Shown piece after piece: positions 1 to 6,887 of a stretch of DNA of 45,428 nucleotides. The stretch's first letter is position 1, and the number at the start of each line of letters is the position of its first letter. Below the pieces are notes generated by a model, which saw only the letters and a list, made by a program, of their open reading frames with translations, searched no databases and was not told the origin of the DNA. The position numbers and the translations under genes were made by a program. The stretch comes from Bacilli bacterium (GTDB lineage: Bacteria > Bacillota_I > Bacilli_A > RF39 > UBA660): positions 1 through 45,428 of the forward strand of contig CAAGQJ010000043.1 of NCBI GenBank assembly GCA_900772095.1, written 5' to 3'.

Positions 1-13
1 GGGGGGGGGGGGG
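1..13. other. Poly-G run at the window edge
   Basis: Thirteen consecutive G residues open a sequence that is otherwise extremely AT-rich, and no comparable G run occurs elsewhere in the window. It is most likely a sequencing or assembly artefact at a contig end (dark-cycle poly-G) and not genomic sequence. Confidence 0.7.
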
Positions 14-29
14 CAAATTACAAAATAAT

Positions 30-55
30 ACACCAAAAAATGGTGTTTTTCTTTT
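30..55 (+). terminator. Intrinsic terminator of an upstream gene
   Basis: ACACCA (30-35) and TGGTGT (41-46) form a six-pair stem with an A5 loop, followed by a T-rich tail. The gene it serves lies left of the window; rsmG would be expected from Bacillus gene order. The rest of 56-208 is A-rich and holds no gene that I can see. TATAAT at 182-187 could be a -10 box for parA, but no -35 matches at proper spacing. Confidence 0.6.
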
Positions 56-208
56 ACCAAAATAACAAAAACTCAGAATACTATAATAAAAACCATCAAA
101 CCATAAAACAATACCAAATACCCAAAAGAATAAAATAATAACAAAAAAACCTTTAAAAAAAATCCAATATTTGATAAAATATATAATGAAGAAGTAGGTG
201 ATATAAAA

Positions 209-994
209 ATGGGAAAGATAATATCTTTAATAAATCAAAAAGGCGGAGTAGGAAAAACAACAACTAGTATAAACTTATCAGCATCCCTAGCCATATTAAA
301 CAAAAAAGTTTTACTAGTAGATCTTGATCCCCAATGCAATGCCACTACTGGAATAGGTCTAAACAAAGGAGAAATAGATAAAAGTGTATACAATGTATTA
401 AATAATACTTGTAAAATACAAGATGCCATTGTAAAAACAAAATATAAAAACTTATATGTATTACCAGCTAATATAAATCTAGCAGGAATAGACATAGAAA
501 TAGAACAAGCAAAAGAAGACACAAATGTATCAAAATCAGAACAACTAAAATATCACATCGAACAAATAAAGGACGATTATGATTACATAATAATAGACTG
601 TCCACCTGCACTAGGAATTATAACAACAAACGCTTTAACAGCATCAGACTCAGTTATAATCCCAGTACAATGTGAATTCTTTGCACTAGAAGGAATAACT
701 CAATTATTAAGAGCAATCATGTATACACAACAAAATTTAAATCCAAAATTATCTATTGAAGGTGTACTTTTAACAATGTTAGATGTAAGAACTAACTTAG
801 GACTAGAAGTAGTAGAAGAAATAAGAAAATACTTTAAAGACAAAGTATATAATACAATAATTCCTAGATTAATCAGATTAACAGAAGCCCCATCACATGG
901 GAAACCAATAATTGCCTATGACCCAAAAAGTAGAGGATCAGAAGCATATTTAAATTTAGCCAAAGAGGTGATTGAAGCAAATGGAAACAAATAA
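209..994 (+). CDS. parA: ParA/Soj chromosome partitioning ATPase
   Basis: This is a ParA-type ATPase of 261 residues that works with ParB in origin segregation and, in Bacillus, in regulating DnaA. The deviant Walker A motif KGGVGKTT is at residues 11-18, the DLDPQ motif at about 38-42, and the Walker B region DCPPALG at about 130-136. The length is typical of chromosomal Soj and there is no N-terminal HTH as in plasmid ParA. The ATG follows TAGGTGAT at 7-8 bases. The gene overlaps the start of parB by 14 bases, so the two are translationally coupled. Its place beside parB, mscS, DUF951 and ychF is the origin-proximal order known from Bacillus. Confidence 0.96.
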   Translation: MGKIISLINQKGGVGKTTTSINLSASLAILNKKVLLVDLDPQCNATTGIGLNKGEIDKSVYNVLNNTCKIQDAIVKTKYKNLYVLPANINLAGIDIEIEQAKEDTNVSKSEQLKYHIEQIKDDYDYIIIDCPPALGIITTNALTASDSVIIPVQCEFFALEGITQLLRAIMYTQQNLNPKLSIEGVLLTMLDVRTNLGLEVVEEIRKYFKDKVYNTIIPRLIRLTEAPSHGKPIIAYDPKSRGSEAYLNLAKEVIEANGNK

Positions 995-1865
995 TCCAAA
1001 AAGAAGAGCACTAGGAAGAGGACTTGAAGAACTATTCAATATTGAAGACATTTCATATGGAACAGTTGAAGAAAAAATAATGGAAACTGCTACAGAAGAT
1101 GAGGTAAGAGATATACCTTTAACTGAATTAAGAGCAAATCCATACCAACCTAGAAAAACTTTTGACGATGAAAAACTACACGAATTAGCAGAATCAATAA
1201 AAGAACACGGTGTATTTCAACCAATAATTGTTAAAAAAAGTATTAAAGGCTATGAAATAGTTGCTGGAGAAAGAAGACACCGTGCATCTTTACTAGCAGG
1301 CAAAAAAACAATTCCAGCTATAATACGTAATTTTACTGATGAACAAATGATGGAAATTGCAGTATTAGAAAACTTACAAAGAGAAAATTTAAATGCTATA
1401 GAAGAAGCAACGGCATATAAAAGTCTAATGGATAACTTAAATTTAACCCAAGAAGAACTAGCAAGAAAAGTAGGCAAAAGTAGAAGTCACATAACAAACA
1501 TGCTAGGCATTTTATCTTTACCACAAGAGACAAAAGCCCTAATTAAAGATGGAAAATTAAGCATGGGACACGCTAGAGTACTATCAAAATTAGAAGATAA
1601 AGAAGCAATAGCTAACTTATCAGATAAAATAATAACAAATGACTTAAGTGTAAGAGAACTAGAAGAAATATCACATGAAGAAAAATTTGAAAGAAAAAAC
1701 AAAATAACAAGAAAACCACATTACAGTGAATACGAAAACCTAGAAAATGATTTATCAGAATATTTAGGTACAAAAGTAACTATAAATAATAAAAAACTTC
1801 AAATATCATTTGTAAATAACAATGACCTAAACAGAATACTAGATATAATAAATTACAACAAGTAG
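981..1865 (+). CDS. parB: ParB/Spo0J chromosome partitioning protein
   Basis: ParB binds parS sites, spreads as a CTP-dependent DNA clamp and recruits SMC. The N-terminal ParB/Srx domain carries the CTP-binding motif GERRHRA, followed by a KorB-type helix-turn-helix (LTQEELARKVGKSRSHITNM) and a C-terminal dimerisation region. I chose ATG 981 (294 residues): GAGGTG at 965-970 sits ten bases before it, whereas an in-frame TTG at 972 is almost inside that ribosome binding site. No convincing parS site was seen in the window. An N-terminal motif RRALGRGLEELF matches the segment of ParB proteins that stimulates the ParA ATPase. Confidence 0.96.
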   Translation: METNNPKRRALGRGLEELFNIEDISYGTVEEKIMETATEDEVRDIPLTELRANPYQPRKTFDDEKLHELAESIKEHGVFQPIIVKKSIKGYEIVAGERRHRASLLAGKKTIPAIIRNFTDEQMMEIAVLENLQRENLNAIEEATAYKSLMDNLNLTQEELARKVGKSRSHITNMLGILSLPQETKALIKDGKLSMGHARVLSKLEDKEAIANLSDKIITNDLSVRELEEISHEEKFERKNKITRKPHYSEYENLENDLSEYLGTKVTINNKKLQISFVNNNDLNRILDIINYNK

Positions 1866-1872
1866 GTGAAAT

Positions 1873-2670
1873 ATGAAAACATTTTTAAAATTTCTATTAC
1901 AAAAAAAAGTATATATGTCAATTATTTCAATAATAATATATATACTAATAGGATATATTATCTATTTAATACTAAAAAAAATATTGACAAAAAGCTTATC
2001 TAAAAAAAAGAAGAGGCAACAAACAATAACAAAACTACTAATAAGTATCATTAAAGTAGCAATAATAATTATTGAAATAGTTATAATTTTAGAAGAACTA
2101 GGCATTAATGTTACATCCCTTCTAGCAGGACTAGGAATAGTAAGTGTAGTTATTGGACTAGCACTTCAAGACATAATGAAAGATGTTCTAGCAGGTATTT
2201 TCATCATAATTGAAGACCAATATGACGTAGGAGATTTAGTAGAAATAAATAACTTTACAGGAAACATCATATCAGTAGGATTTAAAACTACAAAACTAAA
2301 AAACTATGAAGGAAAACTTAAAATTATTTCAAACAGAAATATAACCGAAGTAATTAATTACTCTAAATCAAATAACTTTGCAATTGTAGATATACCTGTT
2401 TCATACGAAGAAAACCTAGAAAAAGTAGAAAAAACTTTAAAAACAATAATAGAAAAAATCAAAAAACTAGAAAATATAAACGGAAATGTAGAAATATTAG
2501 GAATAAATGAATTAGCAAGTTCAAGTATAAACTATCGCTTAGTAGCAGAAGTAAAATCAACAACACAATATACAATTCAAAGACAAATAAGGAAAATAGT
2601 TCTAGAAGAATTTAATAAAAATAATATAAGCATTCCATATAATAAATTAGAGGTAATAAATGGAAAATAA
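1873..2670 (+). CDS. mscS: Small-conductance mechanosensitive channel, MscS family
   Basis: This membrane channel (265 residues) opens under membrane tension to release solutes during hypo-osmotic shock. Hydrophobic segments lie at about residues 12-34 and 52-75. The pore-lining helix follows, with the Gly/Ala-rich run AGLGIVSVVIGLALQD, then the beta-domain motif DQYDVGDLVEI typical of MscS. The protein is short, like the YkuT/YhdY class, with three predicted membrane helices and a cytosolic C-terminal domain. The start follows TAGGTGAAAT. Its stop overlaps the downstream DUF951 gene by 11 bases. An MscS gene at this place is common in Bacilli. Confidence 0.93.
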   Translation: MKTFLKFLLQKKVYMSIISIIIYILIGYIIYLILKKILTKSLSKKKKRQQTITKLLISIIKVAIIIIEIVIILEELGINVTSLLAGLGIVSVVIGLALQDIMKDVLAGIFIIIEDQYDVGDLVEINNFTGNIISVGFKTTKLKNYEGKLKIISNRNITEVINYSKSNNFAIVDIPVSYEENLEKVEKTLKTIIEKIKKLENINGNVEILGINELASSSINYRLVAEVKSTTQYTIQRQIRKIVLEEFNKNNISIPYNKLEVINGK

Positions 2671-2845
2671 TTACAAATTAGGCACAAAAGTTATTATGAA
2701 AAAACAACATCCATGTGGTACAAATTTATGGAAAATAACAAGATTAGGTGTAGATATAAAAATAGAATGCTTAAACTGCGGAAGAACAATAATGCTACCA
2801 AGAGTAGAATTTAATAAAAAAATGAAAAAAATAGTTGAGGAGTAA
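2660..2845 (+). CDS. DUF951 family small protein (YyzM-like)
   Basis: A 61-residue protein of the DUF951 family, whose function is not established. The family signature is visible: an HPCG motif near residue 18, then a W-x-I-x-R-x-G-x-D-I-K segment, and a CxxCG pair (ECLNCGR) that together suggest a small metal-binding fold. It overlaps mscS by 11 bases and ends three bases before the AbgT gene, so it belongs to this operon. DUF951 next to mscS and ychF is a conserved neighbourhood in Bacilli (yyzM in B. subtilis). Confidence 0.9.
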   Translation: MENNYKLGTKVIMKKQHPCGTNLWKITRLGVDIKIECLNCGRTIMLPRVEFNKKMKKIVEE

Positions 2846-2848
2846 AAC

Positions 2849-4444
2849 ATGGCAAAAAAGAAAAAATTAAAAAAAATAAAATTACATCCTGTAACTAGTT
2901 TTATAGTATTAATATTTGTAGTAATATTCTTAAGCTTTATCCTATCATTATTAAATGTATCAGCAACATACAATGTAATTAATACAAATACTAATAGTTT
3001 AGAAAAAACAATAGTTGCAGTAAAGAATATGCTATCTTACGATGGAGTAAAATCAATCATAAGTAACGCTGCTACAAACTTTATAAGCTTTACAACACTA
3101 AGTACCTTAATAATTACTTTAATAGGAATAGGAGTAGCAGATGTAACAGGACTTATTCAAACATTTATGAAAAGAAAATTAGTAAAGCTAAATCCAAAAA
3201 CAATAACTTTCCTAATATTTTTAATTTCAGTATTTTCAAGTATCGTAAACGAAGTAGGATATGCAATATTAATTCCATTAAGTGCATTACTATTCCTATT
3301 TAACGGACGTAACCCACTAACAGGAATAGCAACCGCCTTCGGTGGAGTAGCATTTGGATACAGTATAAGTTTCTTTGTCGGAGCAATAGATATTGATTTA
3401 ATTCCATACACAACTAGAGCATCACACCTAATAGATAGTGCTTTTTATGTAAGAATGACATCAAACTTATATATTATGATAATATCATGTTTTATAATCG
3501 CAATAGTAGGTACAATAATAACAGAAAAATTTGTAGCAAAAAAAATGGGTAGATATATATCAAAAACAAAAGACGATGAAGGCAACACAAAAGAAATAGA
3601 ATACTTAGATTTACAATATGAAGAACAGAAAAAAATATTAGAAGAAACCAAAGAAAAACAAGGACTAAAATATGCCCTAATTTCAGCAATTGCAGTAGCA
3701 ATTATTTTCCTTTATATGATAATTCCAGGCTTACCACTATCAGGAATGCTTCTAGATATGACAAAAGATGCCTATGTAGACCAATTATTCGGAGTTAATT
3801 CCTACTTTCAAGATGGATTTACATATATGACAGCTTTATTCTTCATAATAACAGGAATAGCATATGGAATAGGATCAAAATCAATAAAAAGTGACGAAGA
3901 TTTAATAGAAAAACTAGGAGAAAAACTATCAATGATAGGTTACTTATTAGTAATAATTTTCTTCGCATCACAATTTATTGCAATATTTAAAGAAAGTAAC
4001 ATAGGAACAGTAATTGTAGCAACCTTAACAAACATCTTAAAAAGTCTACCACTATCAGGAATAGTACTAATAATATTTTCAATATTTATAATTGCCATAT
4101 CAAATTTATTTGTAACAACATCAGTATCAAAATGGGCAATAATATCACCAGTGCTAGTACCAATGATGATGCAATTAAACATTTCGCCACAATTTGCACA
4201 ATTTATTTTCAGAGCATCAGAATCAATGACTAATGCAGTAACACCATTACTAGCATACTTTGTCGTATACATAGGATATTTAAACATATATAATAAAGAA
4301 AAAGACAAAGTGTACACAATAAAAGATGGTATAAAAATAATGAAACCTTATTTAATAGGCTTGACATTAACATGGATTGCAATTATCCTATTATGGTATA
4401 TTCTTGGATTACCACTAGGACCAGGTACATACCCAACGCTATAA
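2849..4444 (+). CDS. AbgT family transporter (p-aminobenzoyl-glutamate type)
   Basis: A 531-residue membrane transporter of the AbgT family. Members take up p-aminobenzoyl-glutamate (a folate breakdown product) or export sulfonamides and dipeptides, using ion gradients. Features include a basic N-terminus, a first helix at about residues 15-40, a conserved block with GIGVAD, SSIVNEVGYAILIPLSA and GRNPLTGIATAFGGVAFG, and near the C-terminus a hairpin/TM region with SESMTNAVTPLLAYF. The family assignment is strong but the substrate is inferred. The start follows TTGAGGAG. An AbgT gene inserted between DUF951 and ychF departs from the Bacillus order and may indicate folate-precursor salvage. Confidence 0.87.
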   Translation: MAKKKKLKKIKLHPVTSFIVLIFVVIFLSFILSLLNVSATYNVINTNTNSLEKTIVAVKNMLSYDGVKSIISNAATNFISFTTLSTLIITLIGIGVADVTGLIQTFMKRKLVKLNPKTITFLIFLISVFSSIVNEVGYAILIPLSALLFLFNGRNPLTGIATAFGGVAFGYSISFFVGAIDIDLIPYTTRASHLIDSAFYVRMTSNLYIMIISCFIIAIVGTIITEKFVAKKMGRYISKTKDDEGNTKEIEYLDLQYEEQKKILEETKEKQGLKYALISAIAVAIIFLYMIIPGLPLSGMLLDMTKDAYVDQLFGVNSYFQDGFTYMTALFFIITGIAYGIGSKSIKSDEDLIEKLGEKLSMIGYLLVIIFFASQFIAIFKESNIGTVIVATLTNILKSLPLSGIVLIIFSIFIIAISNLFVTTSVSKWAIISPVLVPMMMQLNISPQFAQFIFRASESMTNAVTPLLAYFVVYIGYLNIYNKEKDKVYTIKDGIKIMKPYLIGLTLTWIAIILLWYILGLPLGPGTYPTL

Positions 4445-4454
4445 GGAGGCAGAC

Positions 4455-5552
4455 ATGAGCTTAAAAGCAGGAATAGTTGGTTTACCAAATGTAGGTAAAT
4501 CAACTTTATTTAACGCAATAACAAAAAAAAATATTTTAGTAGCAAACTATCCATTCGCTACTATAGACCCTAATGTAGGCATTGTAAACGTTCCAGATGA
4601 AAGATTACAATTTCTAGAAGATTTATACTTACCAAAAGAAGTAAAACCAGCACAATTTGAATTCGTTGACATCGCAGGAATAGTAAAAGGCGCATCAAAC
4701 GGTGAAGGCTTAGGCAATAAATTTCTTTCACACATAAGGGAAGTAGATGCTATTGTCGAAGTAGTAAGATGCTTCAATGATAAAGAAGTAACCCATGTTG
4801 AAGGAAATGTTGACCCAATACGAGATGTAGAAATAATCAATTTAGAACTTGCCCTAGCAGACTTAGAAATAATAAATAATCGTATAGACAAAATAAAAAA
4901 GAAAGCAGAAACAACCAAAGATAAGTCAGCTCTTCTAGAAGTAAGCGCTCTAACTAAATCAAAAACAAATCTAGAACAAAATATTCCATTAAGATTAGTA
5001 GATTACACAAAAGAAGAACTACATGCTATTAAATCATTCAATTTTTTAACACTAAAACCACACATATACTTAGCAAACATAAGTGAAGAAGAAATAGCAA
5101 CAGAAAACAACTATGTCAAACAATTAAAAGAATACGCAGAAAAAGAAAATAGTATGGTCATCATAGTATCAGCAAAAATAGAATCAGAACTTGCTGAATT
5201 AAATGATGAAGATAAACAAGAAATGCTAAAAGAACTAGGTATAGAAAAAAGTGGTTTAGATAAACTAGTAGAAACAACATATAATCTTCTAGGACTAAAA
5301 ACATATTTTACCTGTGGAAGCGAAGAAGTAAAAGCATGGACATATAAAAACGGTATGAACGCCAAAGAATGTGCAGGAATAATCCACACTGATTTTGAAA
5401 AAGGTTTTATAAAAGCAGAAGTAATCGCGTATGAAGACCTAAAAGAATGCGGAAGTGAACAAAAAGTAAAAGAAGAAGGAAAATTTAGACTAGAAGGAAA
5501 AGATTACTTAATGCAGGATGGAGATATTTGCCACTTTAGATTTAATTTATAA
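4455..5552 (+). CDS. ychF: Ribosome-associated ATPase YchF (OLA1/Obg-like)
   Basis: YchF is a universally conserved P-loop protein of the Obg family that prefers ATP to GTP and associates with ribosomes; it is implicated in redox and stress responses. The 365-residue sequence shows the G1 motif GLPNVGKST (residues 9-17), the switch region ATIDPNVG, the G3-like DIAGIVKGAS, a central coiled-coil insertion at about 125-175, and a C-terminal TGS domain starting near residue 280 (TYFTCGSEEVKAW). An AAGGAGGC site lies seven bases before the ATG. It is the last gene of the unit and is followed by an intrinsic terminator. Confidence 0.96.
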   Translation: MSLKAGIVGLPNVGKSTLFNAITKKNILVANYPFATIDPNVGIVNVPDERLQFLEDLYLPKEVKPAQFEFVDIAGIVKGASNGEGLGNKFLSHIREVDAIVEVVRCFNDKEVTHVEGNVDPIRDVEIINLELALADLEIINNRIDKIKKKAETTKDKSALLEVSALTKSKTNLEQNIPLRLVDYTKEELHAIKSFNFLTLKPHIYLANISEEEIATENNYVKQLKEYAEKENSMVIIVSAKIESELAELNDEDKQEMLKELGIEKSGLDKLVETTYNLLGLKTYFTCGSEEVKAWTYKNGMNAKECAGIIHTDFEKGFIKAEVIAYEDLKECGSEQKVKEEGKFRLEGKDYLMQDGDICHFRFNL

Positions 5553-5567
5553 AAATAAACAACCTAC

Positions 5568-5598
5568 AAAGAAAATCAAAAAAATGATTTTCTTTTTT
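5568..5598 (+). terminator. Intrinsic terminator after ychF
   Basis: AAAGAAAATCA (5568-5578) pairs perfectly with TGATTTTCTTT (5585-5595) around an A6 loop, and the tail is T-rich. It ends the parA-ychF unit. Confidence 0.85.
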
Positions 5599-5671
5599 AA
5601 TAAAAACAAAAAAAACATATAATTTATAGATATTATAAACAAAAGAAATTCAACAAACTTATCAAAACAAC

Positions 5672-5700
5672 TAGACAAACTAATAACTATTTGTTATAAT
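5672..5700 (+). promoter_or_regulatory. SigA-type promoter of rpsF-ssb-rpsR
   Basis: TAGACA (5672-5677) and TATAAT (5695-5700) are separated by exactly 17 bases. The -10 box is perfect and the -35 box has five of six consensus bases. Transcription should begin near 5707 and yield a structured leader of about 60 bases. Confidence 0.75.
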
Positions 5701-5707
5701 ATCAAAC

Positions 5708-5760
5708 GAGTAGAAATTTACTCCTTGCTTCGAAAGAAGCCTGATGTCCAAAGGGAGGTG
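5708..5760 (+). promoter_or_regulatory. Candidate S6:S18 ribosomal protein leader RNA
   Basis: The rpsF leader contains two stacked hairpins: GAGTA/TACTC (5708-5723) and GCTTC-GAAA-GAAGC (5727-5740) closed by a GNRA-type tetraloop. Conserved-looking CTTG...GATGTCC and then the strong GGGAGGTG ribosome binding site follow. This matches the position and general layout of the known S6:S18-binding leader of rpsF operons, through which the S6-S18 complex represses its own synthesis. The assignment rests on position and motif recall; a covariance-model search would settle it. Confidence 0.55.
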
Positions 5761-5765
5761 CAAAA

Positions 5766-6053
5766 ATGAGAAAGTATGAAATTATGTTTATAGTTAACCC
5801 TACTTTAGATGAAGCATCAATCAAAAGTGTAAAAGAAGATGTTAAAAACTTAATCGAAAAAAACGAAGGAAAAGTAGTTGATTCTAAGGATATGGGCCAA
5901 AGAGATTTAGCTTATGAAATTAAAAAACATAAAAAAGGATATTATCACTTATACACTATTGAAGGTACAACTAAAACAATTGATGAGTTCAATCATATGT
6001 CAAATGTTAACAACAACATTATACGTTCTTTAGTAGTAAAAATTGAAGATTAA
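5766..6053 (+). CDS. rpsF: 30S ribosomal protein S6
   Basis: S6 binds 16S rRNA together with S18 in the platform of the small subunit. The 95-residue sequence opens with the family signature MRKYEIMFIVNPTLDE and contains the GQRDLAYEIKKHKKGYY block. It lacks the long acidic or Glu-rich tail seen in some bacteria. It is first in the rpsF-ssb-rpsR operon, preceded by GGGAGGTG, and lies nine bases before ssb. The leader RNA upstream suggests feedback by the S6:S18 complex. Confidence 0.97.
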   Translation: MRKYEIMFIVNPTLDEASIKSVKEDVKNLIEKNEGKVVDSKDMGQRDLAYEIKKHKKGYYHLYTIEGTTKTIDEFNHMSNVNNNIIRSLVVKIED

Positions 6054-6062
6054 GAGGTAAAA

Positions 6063-6572
6063 ATGAACAAAGTATTTTTAATAGGAAGATTAGTAAGAGA
6101 CCCTGAATTAAGATACACAGGCTCAAACATTGCTGTAGCAACGTTTTCCCTAGCAGTAAATAGAAACTTCACTGGTCCAAATGGTGAAAGAGAAGCGGAT
6201 TTTTTAAATATTGTTGTATGGAGAAAACAAGCAGAAAATGTAAAAAATTATTTAAAACAAGGCAGTCAAGTAGCTATTGATGGACGTATTCAAACAAGAA
6301 CATATGATGACCAAAATGGCACAAAAAGATACATAACTGAAATAGTTGCAGATAACGTTCAATTTTTAGACACAAAATCAAGTCGTGAACAAAGTATACC
6401 AAATAGTACAATAAACGATTCACCATACAATTATTCAAGTGAATTAAACAACAACTTTGGAGGACAACCTACATATCAAACTCAAAATACCAATAGTGTT
6501 AATGTAGACAACGACCCATTCAAAGACTTTGGAGAAGAAATAAAAATTGAAGATGATGACTTGCCATTCTAA
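6063..6572 (+). CDS. ssb: Single-stranded DNA-binding protein
   Basis: SSB coats single-stranded DNA in replication and repair as a tetramer. The 169-residue protein has an OB fold over roughly the first 108 residues (MNKVFLIGRLVRDPELRYT, then VATFSLAVNR and FLNIVVWRKQAENV). A Gln/Asn-rich flexible linker follows, then the conserved acidic tip ending DDDLPF, which recruits partner proteins. The presence of the tip indicates an SsbA-type housekeeping protein. It lies between rpsF and rpsR as in most Bacilli. Confidence 0.97.
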   Translation: MNKVFLIGRLVRDPELRYTGSNIAVATFSLAVNRNFTGPNGEREADFLNIVVWRKQAENVKNYLKQGSQVAIDGRIQTRTYDDQNGTKRYITEIVADNVQFLDTKSSREQSIPNSTINDSPYNYSSELNNNFGGQPTYQTQNTNSVNVDNDPFKDFGEEIKIEDDDLPF

Positions 6573-6586
6573 TAAGGAGGAAAAAC

Positions 6587-6802
6587 ATGGCAGAGTTTTA
6601 TAGAAGAAAGAAAAAAGTATGTTATATGTGTGCAGGAAAAGATATTAATTACAAAGATGTAGATATTTTAAAAAAGTACACAAATGATAAAGGTAAAATC
6701 TTACCAAGACGTGTAACAGGTGCATGCGCAAGACATCAAAGATATATTGCAGAACAAATTAAAAAAGCAAGAGCAATTGCATTATTACCATTTACAAAAT
6801 AA
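6587..6802 (+). CDS. rpsR: 30S ribosomal protein S18
   Basis: S18 pairs with S6 in the small-subunit platform. The 71-residue protein has the signature K-V-C-Y-M-C (a zinc-ribbon half present in cysteine-containing S18 paralogues), then DVDILKKYTNDKGKILPRRVTGACARHQR and the terminal KKARAIALLPF. A strong AAGGAGG site precedes it. It is the last gene of the operon, and an intrinsic terminator begins two bases after its stop. Confidence 0.97.
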   Translation: MAEFYRRKKKVCYMCAGKDINYKDVDILKKYTNDKGKILPRRVTGACARHQRYIAEQIKKARAIALLPFTK

Positions 6803-6803
6803 T

Positions 6804-6828
6804 AAACCCATAACAGGGTTTTTTCTTT
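6804..6828 (+). terminator. Intrinsic terminator after rpsR
   Basis: AAACCC (6804-6809) pairs with GGGTTT (6816-6821) around an ATAACA loop, followed by a T-run. It separates the ribosomal operon from the convergent ATPase gene. Confidence 0.85.
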
Positions 6829-6887
6829 GCACTAATATTTACAATTTTATTAATAATATCAAAAAATGCCTTATCATACCACTATCC

